From positions 203,738,941 through 203,802,940 of the forward strand of contig CM042684.1 in NCBI GenBank assembly GCA_023614405.1: a stretch of DNA of 64,000 nucleotides, written 5' to 3'. The notes below the pieces were generated by a model, which searched no databases, had not been told where the DNA came from, and was given only the letters and a program-made list of their open reading frames with translations. How positions within the stretch are numbered: position 1 is the first letter of the stretch; each line of letters begins with the position of its first letter. Source of the DNA: Avena insularis (lineage: Eukaryota > Streptophyta > Magnoliopsida > Poales > Poaceae). The position numbers and the translations under genes are program-made. Below, piece after piece: positions 35,614-46,416 of the stretch.

Positions 35614-37642
35614 CTTAGACTTCGCTTGTCCCCAAGCGAAACTGAGCTCAATAAACATGGCCTCAGGTTTATGGAGTGAAGAGTCGATAAAAGAATACGG
35701 ACAAGAAGCATCACATTCATCAATACATAGATCATAATAGAAGACAACTCACTATTATATAACTTAACTTGCAATAGGTAAAGGAAACACAATAAAGATA
35801 CATAAAGTAAATCATAATTGGTAATGGCAAACTTAGCTCTTGGTCGAAGAATAGTTGATAATTTGCTGGAGTTCACACATAACTGGTTTTCAATGATATC
35901 TTTCAAAGTAGTAAACACCAAGATAAGAGCAAAGTGCAAAACAAGGAACATAAGAAACATGATTGGATAAATCATCATATGAATGAATGAAACACAACAA
36001 CTCAAAATACTTGCTGAGATAGAAGGGAGTAGGTTTACTGACTCAACTACAAAGTAAAAGAAAGGCCCTTCGCAGAGGGAAGCAGGGATTGCAAGTCTCA
36101 TAAAGAGCTCCCAAAAATTATGATACTTACTAGCTTTCATCTCTCATTGCCCCTATCATAGGCATCTTTAGGTGATTAAGGTTAAAGTGACACTACTAAG
36201 AGGATATGCTTGACAAGTTATAAGTTGAAATCTCATTCCCCTTACTTACGAAGACCGAACCACATGCTACTCAACTTCAGTAATGAGTAAGCTCTTGTCA
36301 TTGTAAATACACGTGTATCATTGAGAACCGCCAACAGGATACCCATGATCAAAATGACAAGGCAAGCAGACAATGAGCATGATACATGAGTTATCCCATG
36401 ATCAAAATGACAAGGCAAGTAGACAATGAGCATCTCAGCGATCTTTTTATTTGCTATTTGCATAGGTTTTTATTGAGGATGCTTCATAGAGTGCTCATTA
36501 TGGTGCGCTGCAAGTTTCCACCATGATTAGGCATGGCTTAGGCTAGCGGCCCAGGCGTTCCTCTAACACACATATAAACTCCATGATCTTACAAGTTCCA
36601 CTTTTATTTCACACCGCCGGGAACCATAAGAAAAAGAACATGATATCAACTAGGTACAAAGTACCAATGCAGTGTTGAAAGCGTTCCCCATGATACATGG
36701 TTCTGCTAACTTCAACTCATAAAGCGCAAGCATATACGCAACAAAGAAGGACCCAATGGTTCAAGTTTATTAAGTGCAAGAAAATAAAGTGTGCCATCAA
36801 GTTTGTGAGAGCTTTAATCACTAATTTTCACATAACAAGTTTAATTTGGGAGTTAGATAAAATAGGAATTTACTTGGAATAGCAATAATGCTACTAGGTA
36901 GGTATGGTGGACTCAAATGGCATGGGTTTGGTTTAAGGAAGTGGATGCACGAGAAGAATTCCCTCTCAGTACAGGTTTTTGGCTAGCAAGGCTGGGTAGC
37001 AAGTACAAGAGTTGAAGGAAACAAACAAGCATACAATGATAAAGACAAACATCCAATCTTCCTTGGAAGCACAAAAGATCTTAACTAGAGAATACTAGAC
37101 TTATGAGCAAATCAAGAAAGAAAGATGATGAAATAATTTTTCTTTAGAGTACTTTTATGTTTTCTTTCAACTCTCAAAAATAGTGTTGCTACTGACCGGG
37201 CCAGGTTTGCCAAAATCAACTAAATTAACTCAATGATCCCAAAGTGATACCAATACTAACAACAAGATCAATCATATAACCACGAATTGAAAACTAATAT
37301 AAGCTATGCAAAGAGCGAATGATAGAACTTCTCATTAATATTTCATAACGGCAACTCACACCAAGGGATACATATCTAACGAGAGAGGGGACACTTCCAT
37401 AATGCAAACCATACTACATAATAACTTCTCTATTCATGATATGACTCTACTAAAAAGGTTAAAAGATAGAAGATAGTGATGTGATACCGCGACACTCCCC
37501 CAAGCTTGGAACAAACCAAGGGGATGCCAAACCTGATGACGAATTACTCCTTTGGTGGTGGTGGTATCCTCTCAATGAGCTCTCTGATAAGTTTCCCCAA
37601 GTCCTCAATCTCGAAGGTGAGATTACGAATCAGCTGTGAGTT
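35614..37642 (-). mobile_element. X internal 3' region
   Basis: AT-rich internal sequence. One minus-strand frame, 35565-36140 (191 codons from ATG), is strongly hydrophobic (for example MMIYPIMFLMFLVLHFALIL), but it overruns the PPT into the LTR and may be a by-product of T-rich sequence. No protease, polymerase or integrase motif seen. A near-repeat of about 40 bases (CATGATCAAAATGACAAGGC) occurs at about 36342 and 36397. Confidence 0.6.
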
Positions 37643-38074
37643 TTACTCAATGCGGCTCATGATCATGTCAGGTTGAGAATTCCAGCTCTTGCTAATCTTT
37701 CCCCACTCTTCCTCCTTGAAGTCTTCTTTTCCTACATGGCTAGAACGAGGCAAATCCAAATTGGAGGGTAATTTCCCCTTGGGCATATTCTGGTATTGAT
37801 GCTCATGGATAAGGGTATGGAAAGTATTCTTGGTGCATGGAGGAAGTGACCGTGGAGCCAAGCAGTGACGAGGAGCTTTCCCCCCAGTCTGCATCCGTGC
37901 AGTCCTTCTAACCTTGGTGGATTTTGTTACCACTCCAATGCTTGCAATGGTAGTACCGGTGTGCGGATGTTGGCCTTGCTCCTCTTCACCTTCACTCTTG
38001 ATCTCCTTCTCCTGCCCGGGGTCTTGGAGGTCTTCCTCCATAGGCTCCTTCCCTTTATCTTTGGCGGATACCAT
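37643..38074 (-). CDS. X small ORF, charged protein of unknown function
   Basis: A 143-codon open frame from ATG at 38074, starting MVSAKDKGKEPMEEDL. Its acidic/basic N-terminal third is rich in Glu and Lys; a Thr/Arg/Pro-rich middle and a Lys/Glu-rich end follow. No zinc knuckle, protease or polymerase motif is visible. It lies near the element's 5' end, about 0.6 kb from the 5' LTR remnant, where gag would normally sit. It may be an N-terminal gag remnant or an element-specific ORF. I do not recognise a named family. That it is open without a stop in an otherwise decayed region is worth noting. Confidence 0.4.
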   Translation of the reverse strand: MVSAKDKGKEPMEEDLQDPGQEKEIKSEGEEEQGQHPHTGTTIASIGVVTKSTKVRRTARMQTGGKAPRHCLAPRSLPPCTKNTFHTLIHEHQYQNMPKGKLPSNLDLPRSSHVGKEDFKEEEWGKISKSWNSQPDMIMSRIE

Positions 38075-38686
38075 TGTGATTCTAAACCTTCAAAGAGTAT
38101 GTCCTGGCAGAAACAGATCGAAACGAAAACACGATATACAAACCTCGGGGGATCCGGGGGATTATATATTATGAAGTTTCATATCAAAAGGAAGGTACTG
38201 GGAGAAAACGGGTCGGAGGTGGAGTCCGGGGTGGACTCACCACCTGATGGCGCGGCCTAGGGTGGGCCCGTGCCACAGGGTGGTGTGAGCCACCCTGGCT
38301 CCGTTTCCTTCCCTCTTTCGCTTTGTAGCTTTCCTTATTGACTAAAAACTGCAAAAATATAGTTGGATAGTATTTTCGCGGAACCTTTTTTACCAGAACT
38401 GTTCCCTATTTGAAAACGGACTCTGCAGGTCTCTGAATTTGGTATCTATTAGATTATTCTTAGAGTCACCACTTCAATAACATCAATATCTTCATCTGCA
38501 TACACTTATTGTGAGTCATGAAACCTTTCACTTTCTCACTACACCATTATCTCCACTACCTGGAAATTTCTTTCACACAAAACTTCACACAGTTCTCATT
38601 AGCAACATTAGTATATATGAAGTGATAAAACCTTTTGAGTTCAACTTCAACTGAAAACCACCAACAAAAATACGAAATATATCAAT
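38075..38686 (-). mobile_element. X internal 5' leader (PBS lost)
   Basis: Non-coding sequence between the small ORF and the 5' LTR stub. I find no PBS next to the stub, in keeping with a deletion that removed most of the 5' LTR and the primer site. Confidence 0.55.
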
Positions 38687-38772
38687 ACATAAGTATCACC
38701 TCTCAATACGAAATATATCAATGAATAACAGTGAATTATGACATAGAATAGTGATGCAAAATGGACGTATCA
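38687..38772 (-). mobile_element. X 5' LTR stub
   Basis: These 86 bases match the start of the 3' LTR (35516-35601) with a single clear substitution, then similarity fades. The outer edge is intact with its TSD, so the loss was internal. Confidence 0.75.
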
Positions 38773-38777
38773 AGCTA

Positions 38778-39048
38778 CTAAAATAGTTTTGGTTACATAA
38801 GCATCTTGGCTCATGTTTTGAAATGCCAGAACATTTGAGAATATGTAAAATGAGCTAGGATAGTTTTGTTAAATAGCTTTTGACAATTGATGTTGAGGTA
38901 AGGAGTATATCATAAGCTCTACAATCATAAGCATAAGCATAAACAACAACAATCAAGCACTACACAATTAAATAAGAAAAAGTTTTTGTTCCCCTTGATT
39001 TTTGCATTCTGGACAACTAATCAGGGTTGCTGAAATTGAGATGTTACA
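38778..39048 (-). mobile_element. W 3' LTR, remainder right of X
   Basis: It resumes after the second AGCTA (38773-38777) and matches 48371-48641 and 549-819. It ends GAGATGTTACA. Confidence 0.85.
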
Positions 39049-39065
39049 GACCTTTCCCCCTTAAG
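39049..39065 (-). other. Polypurine tract of W
   Basis: On the minus strand CTTAAGGGGGAAAGGTC lies directly before the LTR start TGTAACATC. Confidence 0.8.
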
Positions 39066-41098
39066 AGAATCTCGTCCCGAGATTCGGGGGAGTAAAGTTA
39101 GGGGGATTTTGTGTTGGAGTTTGTGCCATGTGTTTCTCGTGTACTAACTTGTTGGCTTTGTCTTTGAACAGGGTCCCTGCGACGGTGAGGTTGAACTTCA
39201 ATCGTCTTGGATACACGAGTGTTGAGAAGACTTCAATTGGGATTGTGAGGAGTGGTCTTCCTTCTGAAAGGATTTATGGCGTCTCTTTGAAGGGATTATC
39301 GTATCCTAGTTTACGACCTTGGGTCTAACTGCTGAGATTGCTTCTGGCAGAGGGTTATTCTATTTTGTGGGAAAGACGTAGTCTTTCCCCCTTAGGGTTA
39401 AACTAGGGTGGCTCGGAGTTAACGCAGTCCTTCCTTCTTGGAGGCGTCAGATGATGTGAGGTGGATATCACAATCTTCTGCTCGGAGTTGAAACCTTCCG
39501 ATGACATCCGCAAACTAGGTGTTATGAGGCTTATATACTACTTTTACTCGTACTTAGCCAATTGGAGTAGTTGAATTAGCGGAGCGTCCAAACTGTTTAG
39601 AACTAACGGGGTTAGCAAATCTGCAGTCTCTTAGGATGGTCTTCAGCTGAAGTAGCCGAGGTTTTCATAGAATCTTTAGTTAGTTTCTCCACTAATGACT
39701 CATGAGTTGCTGTTTGGCGAAAAGGCGTCGGATCTGGAGATCTTTTCCGGTAGACAATCTTCAGGATTTGAGTAGGAAAGACACAGTCTTTCCACCTTAG
39801 AGATTCACTGAGGTCTTTCGAGAATGGTGCAGATCTTCCATCTTGAAGTGCTAGCGTGATGGTAATGATGGTTGTATTTCTATGGGTCTTGAGTTGAGGT
39901 CTTTGAGTGACGTCCTAATGCTCAAACCTGGCCAGGGCGGTTTCCTAACGAAGCTTAATGGAGTTAGCTCTAGGCAGGTTAGCAGTTAATGATGCTTCTT
40001 GCAAGTCTTCAGTCAAAGTAGGGACATCAAACTTCGGGGGTGTTATCTTCACACATCCGGGTCTTCAGGATTTAGAGGTATACTAGCTTTTGGGGAGGAA
40101 CTTCCCGTTGATTTGGGTGGGGTCGACTAAAATAGTTTCTCTTGAGCGAAGGTTAGTCGAGTCAGGTCTCCACTTCTTGTCTTAGTTAGCCCGTCTTGTG
40201 TTTTCCTGTTGAGCGTGGGGATCCTTCAGTGTTAGACTTCCGGCTTCAAAGGGGTCTTTGCTATTGTCGGCAGGTGAATGAAGGCACGCGATGTTGATGA
40301 CGAGTCTTGAGAGTTGAGTTTGATGATGTAGGCCATCCTGTTGGGGAGGATTTTGTGAGTTGTTCTGTCTTGACGATGTCGAACTCCTGGTTCTTGCGAT
40401 GCTTTTCCTCTCATAACTCCCAAGGTTTGTATGATTCTGGTTAGCGACAAATAACAGGGGGGGTTCCTGAGTTACTGGGTGGTGTATCGATCCTCGAGTC
40501 ACAATTGACTAATGTCAGAACAAGCCAGAACACACGAACAAGGTGAATAGAGCGATGGGGTCGCAATGTTCTCCACAAGCATCATACATCGGGCAACACA
40601 ATATGTACTTAGGCAAGCAAGCATGGCCAACTATGGGGACCAAGGAGTTAACTATTCGCGATAAAGGGGAATCCTAGTCTTAGGACTTATTGATCCTAGA
40701 GATCACGAGATTAAGGCCTAGGTCACTGTCTTGCGAATGAAGCCTTTGTCGTGTCATTAGAGGCTTCTCGATAGTGCAGTACTTGATTTCTTCCGATTAT
40801 GAGGATTCCGCTGGTAGGGTGATCTTGTAGTATCCTTGTGTTTGCTGGTAGTTGCTTCTCTTCACCTCGTCCTCAACGTCTTCACTTGGTTCTAGGTCCT
40901 AGTTATTTGAAATCCATAGGTTTGAAATTTGGATGAGGGATAGAGGAAACCATGTTTCGAAATCCTTTAAACTAGAATGAGATAAGAAGTAGAATCTTTT
41001 GAAATGTTTTGAGGAAATTAGTTTTCGAAAGTCGGTGTTTCCAAAATAGTTTTCCTCCCTAACGACCATGCTAACTAAGGTTCTCCTACAGTCAGGAT
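39066..41098 (-). mobile_element. W internal core, non-coding, with hairpins
   Basis: About 2 kb without a gag or pol motif and with no long convincing frame. Three short perfect inverted repeats occur: GAATCTCG-TCC-CGAGATTC (about 39067-39085), GGGAAAGAC-GTA-GTCTTTCCC (39370-39390) and GGAAAGAC-ACA-GTCTTTCC (about 39776-39794). Such stems could act in RNA packaging or priming; that is inference. Confidence 0.7.
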
Positions 41099-41111
41099 GG
41101 CTCTGATACCA
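41099..41111 (-). other. Primer-binding site of W
   Basis: On the minus strand TGGTATCAGAGCC is a perfect initiator-Met tRNA complement, four bases after the LTR terminus CCCCACA. Confidence 0.9.
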
Positions 41112-41115
41112 AGTC

Positions 41116-44100
41116 TGTGGGGCCCTCGAATTAATCCTTCGAGAATCCCTGTTATGCATACACCATGATCCCATGATCAGTTAGTCGTGGCACATAACCG
41201 ACAAGTATCAAGTAAACATCCATTACTTAATAAGATACATGTCATACCTTACATGCCCTTATGGCTACATCAATAATCATCAGCGGAACTTCATCAAGCG
41301 TAGAGCCTGAGCCATGCCTTAACCTACAGGCAATTGACTAGGAGAACGTCCTAGCTCGCATAGTCATCAACTTCACCTCCTTCTCAATATCTGACCAAGT
41401 TAATAGCTAGGGACAATGCCAGTGAGTACATTGAATGTACTCGCAAACCACCTTAAGAGAATAATGAAATCAAGAGGATATGCAATATGGTTGTGGTAGT
41501 AGGAGGGCTCCAAGAGAGGTTCTTTTCAAAAATAGTTTCTCTTGTAGATATAGTATCTACATATCTTGTTGAAAACTTTTGTAAAACAAATTTTGAAACC
41601 TTTCTAAAAAGTTTTGGAAAACACTAGGATTGGGTCACCCATTTGTTCCTCCTTCCGGTCATCCCATGACCAAACTCCTTTCCTACATTTCCGACCATCC
41701 CATGGTCAAAACATGTATCCTTTCCGACCATACCATGGTCAACACATTTCCAAAGCCATTGCTTTTCCGAAATCCTTTTTAAAATCAAAACTAGCACCGC
41801 TCTACAACAACCTTCCCAACCATCCATGACCGTGGACATGGCTAATCGAATAGATTTACACTCAGTAGAGGTTGTACACTTTACCCACACCATCCGAGTA
41901 CCCTGCCCTGATCCCGTACGGATCGTGCGTCGAGTAACCAATCAAGACTCTCCGGATGCCCACTCCAATATAAGTGCCTACCCTATGAGTGTTGTTTCCC
42001 CTCAACGCCGGGACGCCCTATATAGTTCACAAGCCAACCGGAGTACTTTTTTCACTGCACAAAGTGTGTGCTTTCAATGAGGGGCTCATAGTAATGCGTG
42101 GAGACCTGTAGACCCTTCATTCCTTCTCCAGGTCGATGTCTCACATGGACCTTTACAGGAGAAGGCCCACCCTCCAGGGAATTTTATCCCCCTGTAGTTG
42201 TTTCGAGGCAGCTTATACTAGAGTAAACAAACAACAAATCTAGCCCTGTCCCATTCTAGAGTAATGTGGTTGCACGGGTTAATTGTTCTAGCAAAACTGC
42301 AAAGAACCGGGTGCGTTTTCATAAACCTTTTTCCTCCATCTTTCCTTCAACATTTAGTAAAACAAAAACCTTTTTCTTTTCGCAAACTTCTTTTGGTAGG
42401 TCAAACCTCCCCAAGGTTTTTCCATAAACATTTTGTAACACTACTTCACGGGTCTTCCCATCCTCTAGTTTTTCTTCGGCTAAAACGGGGTCTCCAAAGG
42501 CGTATGGTGTTATACACCAACTATCCTACTAGGGACCAGTAGGTGTTGTCACGGGGTTGTACTTAATAATACACCTGTGTGATGGTTTGGAGGATCCAAA
42601 CCACTACCATATATATATACATCAACATATAGTAAAACAGTGTAGTTTTCATAAACAATAGATAAAACCTGCATGAGTAAAACAGTAGGACAAGGCTTAT
42701 GAGCAAGAAGGTGGCTTGCCTGAGATCAGTAATATGGCAATATGTCCCTGGACTTCTTCTTTAGATAACCAAGGATACCAATACCAATAATAATAATATC
42801 TCTTCTTCTCGACATCAATACAAGCGCAACTATTGTCGTCATCGAGTATACATGCAAAACAAGCAAGACCACAATCAAAACAAGGCATACAAGTGGACAT
42901 ACATACAACAAGAAAGTGGACAATAAAATTTTACAATTCAGTGGTTTTGAGAAGAGTGGATTTAGAAGATTGAAAATGTATTTGAAGCATTTGAAGGAAA
43001 TCCTATGGGATTTATAGTCTAGAAAATCATTTAGGAGAGGGACTTTAGATCAAGGACATATTATGTATGATACCATTGTATAAAAACGATATCAACAGAT
43101 AGGTGTTGATAAAATGAAACCATGAAAAGTGGTTTCACTATTTTATCAAAATCCATTGATTTACTAAGCATTTCCTAGTGAATAAAACTCTAGTTTTAGG
43201 GAATAATTCATCAGAAAAGTCCTGTAAGTCCAAAATTTATTTTCTTGGGTGGTTAAGTAGGATTTCATGGACTGGTTTAGTAAGACTTGAATTCACTTAG
43301 AAATATGTACCAGAATGCCCTCAGGAAATTTCCTAAGTCAGTTTTGTAGTTATCTTGTCTTTTTCACCAGATTTAATATATAGGAGCCTTTGATATGATT
43401 CCAAAGACACATGTTAGGTATTTGAAATTCCTTTCTGTAGAAATTCGAATCACTCTTTTTGGAGTTAAATAATTACTGTAGTCAATTTATTGGTGAATAA
43501 ACCATGCACAAAAATGGTTAATTCACCATAACTAAAATAAAGATTAATAAATATTGGGCTCCTTGGGTTTGGTTTGTGATGTGTTTTAGAAACTATGAGA
43601 GTTGAAACTAGATCATTACCTATTTTTGTCTGACCTAGAGAATTTCCTAATTGCATAAATTGGCTGTTTTTTGTTATTTTTTATATAGGTAATCTAGAAA
43701 ACAAATTAATATGAGGCCTGTGTGACATGCAAGGTACCACTGATACCTTTCAGTGACAAAAGGTTTCACATCATTTGGAGTTGTAAAACTCACAGAAAGA
43801 ATTTATTAGTGAAAAGTGTACCTCTAGTTAGTTGATTTATTGAAATTAATCTAGACATTATCTGGGTCAACCCCAGATACTTCATGTTAGGGAAAACAAC
43901 CTTAAATTGGAGCTGTTTTGCATTTTCAAAATGATTTAAACTGAAGGACAAACTTCTGGATTGAGGAAAATGAAAAAGGTGAAGTGGTCGCCAGCTGGGA
44001 TCTGACTAGATCTGGGCCTCAAGGCTCCAATTTGGCCCACCTGGGCTACCAACAGCGCGTGGTCGGGCTCGTTCAAATGCAGGCGCGAGGCCCAGTCGTC

Positions 44101-44810
44101 AGGGAGCGCGGGGTGGCGAAGCGGTACGAGGAGATCAGGGCATTGGTGATAGTTGGATCGGACGGTGGAGAGTCGTCATCCTCGCTGGAGCAGCACGGCG
44201 ATGAGCAAACCTTAGACAACAGCAGGGAAAGGCTTGGGGAGAAGCGGGGAGGCTCACCGGGGGCTCGTGGGAGGCCGGGAGACGGCGGAGGAGACGTGAC
44301 TCTCGTTGGCGACTCCAAGGATGGGCGGAAGAGACCCCCTTGGTCCAGATCAGCTGGTTCCCGCGTCGGTTAGAGGAAGGGTGACTCCGAGCTCATCTAT
44401 GGCAACACCTGAGAGGGACCTGGGCAGAAAATAAGACCAGGTCAGATGCAGGAGGAGGGAAGGAACTCTGCACTATGAGATGCAGATGGAGGTGAGCAAA
44501 GGAGGAGGAGCTTCGCTCGAAATTCCCTCATGGCCGAGAGCTTCCTTTGATACTTGTCTCGGGCAAGACAGGGTAGGGGAAGAGGAGAGTGTGCTCTGGG
44601 GAGGTAAGGTGGAGTAGAAGGAAGCAAATGAGGGCAAAGGGAGGCGCTGGGTGGCCTGGGGGTATTTAACACGAGGGAGTGAGATTCATGGTTGACCAAG
44701 ACCATGGAGGGCTTGGGGGAGGATCTGGCAAGGGATTGGCCACTAGGGCGATGGTGGGGAGGTTAGTGGGGGCACGGGGTCGAGCAGTGAGTGGTGGAAT
44801 AGACGATGGC
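41116..44810 (-). mobile_element. W 5' LTR, left part
   Basis: It matches 21525-25120 with scattered substitutions and a few indels. For example, about 130 bases at 42727-42855 are absent from the other LTR, and 23125-23170 is absent here. It ends at ATGGC (44806-44810), the left TSD of solo LTR Z. Confidence 0.85.
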
Positions 44811-46411
44811 TGATACATTGCAAATGCATCTATAATTTTTGATGTTCCATGCTTGGTTTTATCCACTTTATTGTGTTTGGTCCACACTTTGGAATACTTT
44901 TCATATGATTTCTTGGACTAACCTATTAAAAAGAGCCACAGTGCCAGCTGCCTATTTTCTGTTGTTTTTAGTTCCAGGAAAGTCAGACAATGAATATTCT
45001 TGGAATTGGATGGGACAAAAGCCAAAGTGCCTATTTTTCTGGAAGTCATCAGATGCCAGAATACGAGACGGAGAAGGGCTGGGGGCCAGCCACACCACCT
45101 GGCCACGCGGCCAGGCCTGGCCCACGCCAGGGAGTGGTCTGGCCGACCCCAACACCCCCTCGGCCTCTCCTTCTGCCTATATATTGCCCTCAGGACGAAA
45201 ACCCTAAGTACCCGATCAAAAATCCACGAAAGAGTCTGTAGCCGCCGTCATCTCCATCCCTAGATAAGGAGAGATCTAAAGCTCTTCCCGGCACCCTGTC
45301 AGCGAGGGGAATTCACCCTGGAGGCCTTCTTCATCATCATGCAAGCCTCCAGTGCGATGCGTGAGTAGTTCATCTTTGGACTACGGATCCATGTAGTAGC
45401 TAGATGGCTGGTTCTCCTCCTTTGTGCTTTCATGTCTAGATCTTGTGAGCTCCATTCATGATCAAGATCATCTATTTATAATTCTGCATGTTGTGTTTGC
45501 AGGGATCCGATGGATATTGAGATGCTATTTCAGATTGATTATTGATTCTATCATGTCTTTGTTATTTGTGATCTTGCATGCTTTCCGTTGTTAGTAGCTA
45601 TCTTGGCCAAGTAGATGCTAGCAACTCCAAGAGTTAGTATTTATGCTCGATAGTGGGTTCATGCCTCTGGTAATCCGGGGAAGTGACAGAAATCTCTAAG
45701 GTACTAGATGTGATGTTGCTACTAGGGAGAAAACAACAATCCTTTGTTCATAGAACAATCGTATTGTTTACTTTACACGCAATTCGTAGAGCAATAATCT
45801 GTTGCTTGCAACTTAATACTAGAGGCGGTTCGGATGATAACCTGAAGGTGGATTATTAGTCATAGATGCAGTTGGATGACGGTCTATGTATAATGTTGTA
45901 ATGCCCAATTGAATCTCAAAGGAGTCAAGATGATTAGTATATGCATGTATTGCTTTCTCGATGTTTGTCAATTGCCCCGCTGTAATTTGTTCACCCAGCA
46001 TGTTATCTATCTTAAGGAGAGCCACCTCTAGTGAACTATGGATCCCGGTCCTTTCTTTTACATACAATCTATAAACTGTTTACTGCTTTGTGTTTAGTTT
46101 CTGCAAACTATCACTTCCTCCCATTCGATATGTTTAATCCTTTGTTTTTAGCAAAACTGGTGAGATTGACAACCTCATCGCAAGTTGGGGACAGAGTTCT
46201 ATGGTTGTGTTTTGCAGGTCTCCACGTTGCTACTAGCACCGGTAGTGCGCCCTACCAAGGCTCAGCTAGCAACACCTTTGGGGTGTTTCCTTGCTCCTAC
46301 TGGTTCAATTAAACCTTGTTTTCATAACTGAGGGAAAACTTGCTGTTGTGCTCATCATACCTTCCTCTTGGGGTTCCCCAATGAGCTTGTTAATACACGA
46401 TCCAACAAGCA
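44811..46411 (+). mobile_element. Z: solo LTR in the W 5' LTR
   Basis: A 1601-base insertion absent from the paralogous W LTR (25106-25125), flanked by the perfect TSD ATGGC (44806-44810 and 46412-46416). It starts TGATACATTGC and ends ACAAGCA. Phrases such as TATAATTTTTGATGTTCCATG, TATATATTGCC (TATA zone, about 45177) and GCGTGAGTAGTTCATC mark the plus strand of a common grass gypsy LTR type. No internal region or second LTR is present, so LTR-LTR recombination has removed the rest. No gene. Confidence 0.88.
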
Positions 46412-46416
46412 ATGGC

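Larger units (their letters stand above)
27099..38772 (-). mobile_element. X: non-autonomous gypsy-like element hosting Y
   Basis: The insertion is bounded by the perfect TSD AGCTA (27094-27098, 38773-38777); the empty site is kept at 48366 and 544. On the minus strand it begins TGATACGTCCATTTTGC and ends GTGGGTCATCA. The 3' LTR is 27099-27205 plus 34176-35601 (about 1.53 kb), split by Y, and reads continuously across the split. The 5' LTR survives only as about 86 bases (38687-38772). The internal region (35602-38686) carries one 143-codon frame but no gag or pol domain. X is therefore internally deleted and non-autonomous. Confidence 0.85.

Noticed and set aside
41099..41111. tRNA-like initiator-Met sequence
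   Set aside because: It is only the short tRNA-complementary primer site of W; no cloverleaf or full tRNA gene is present.
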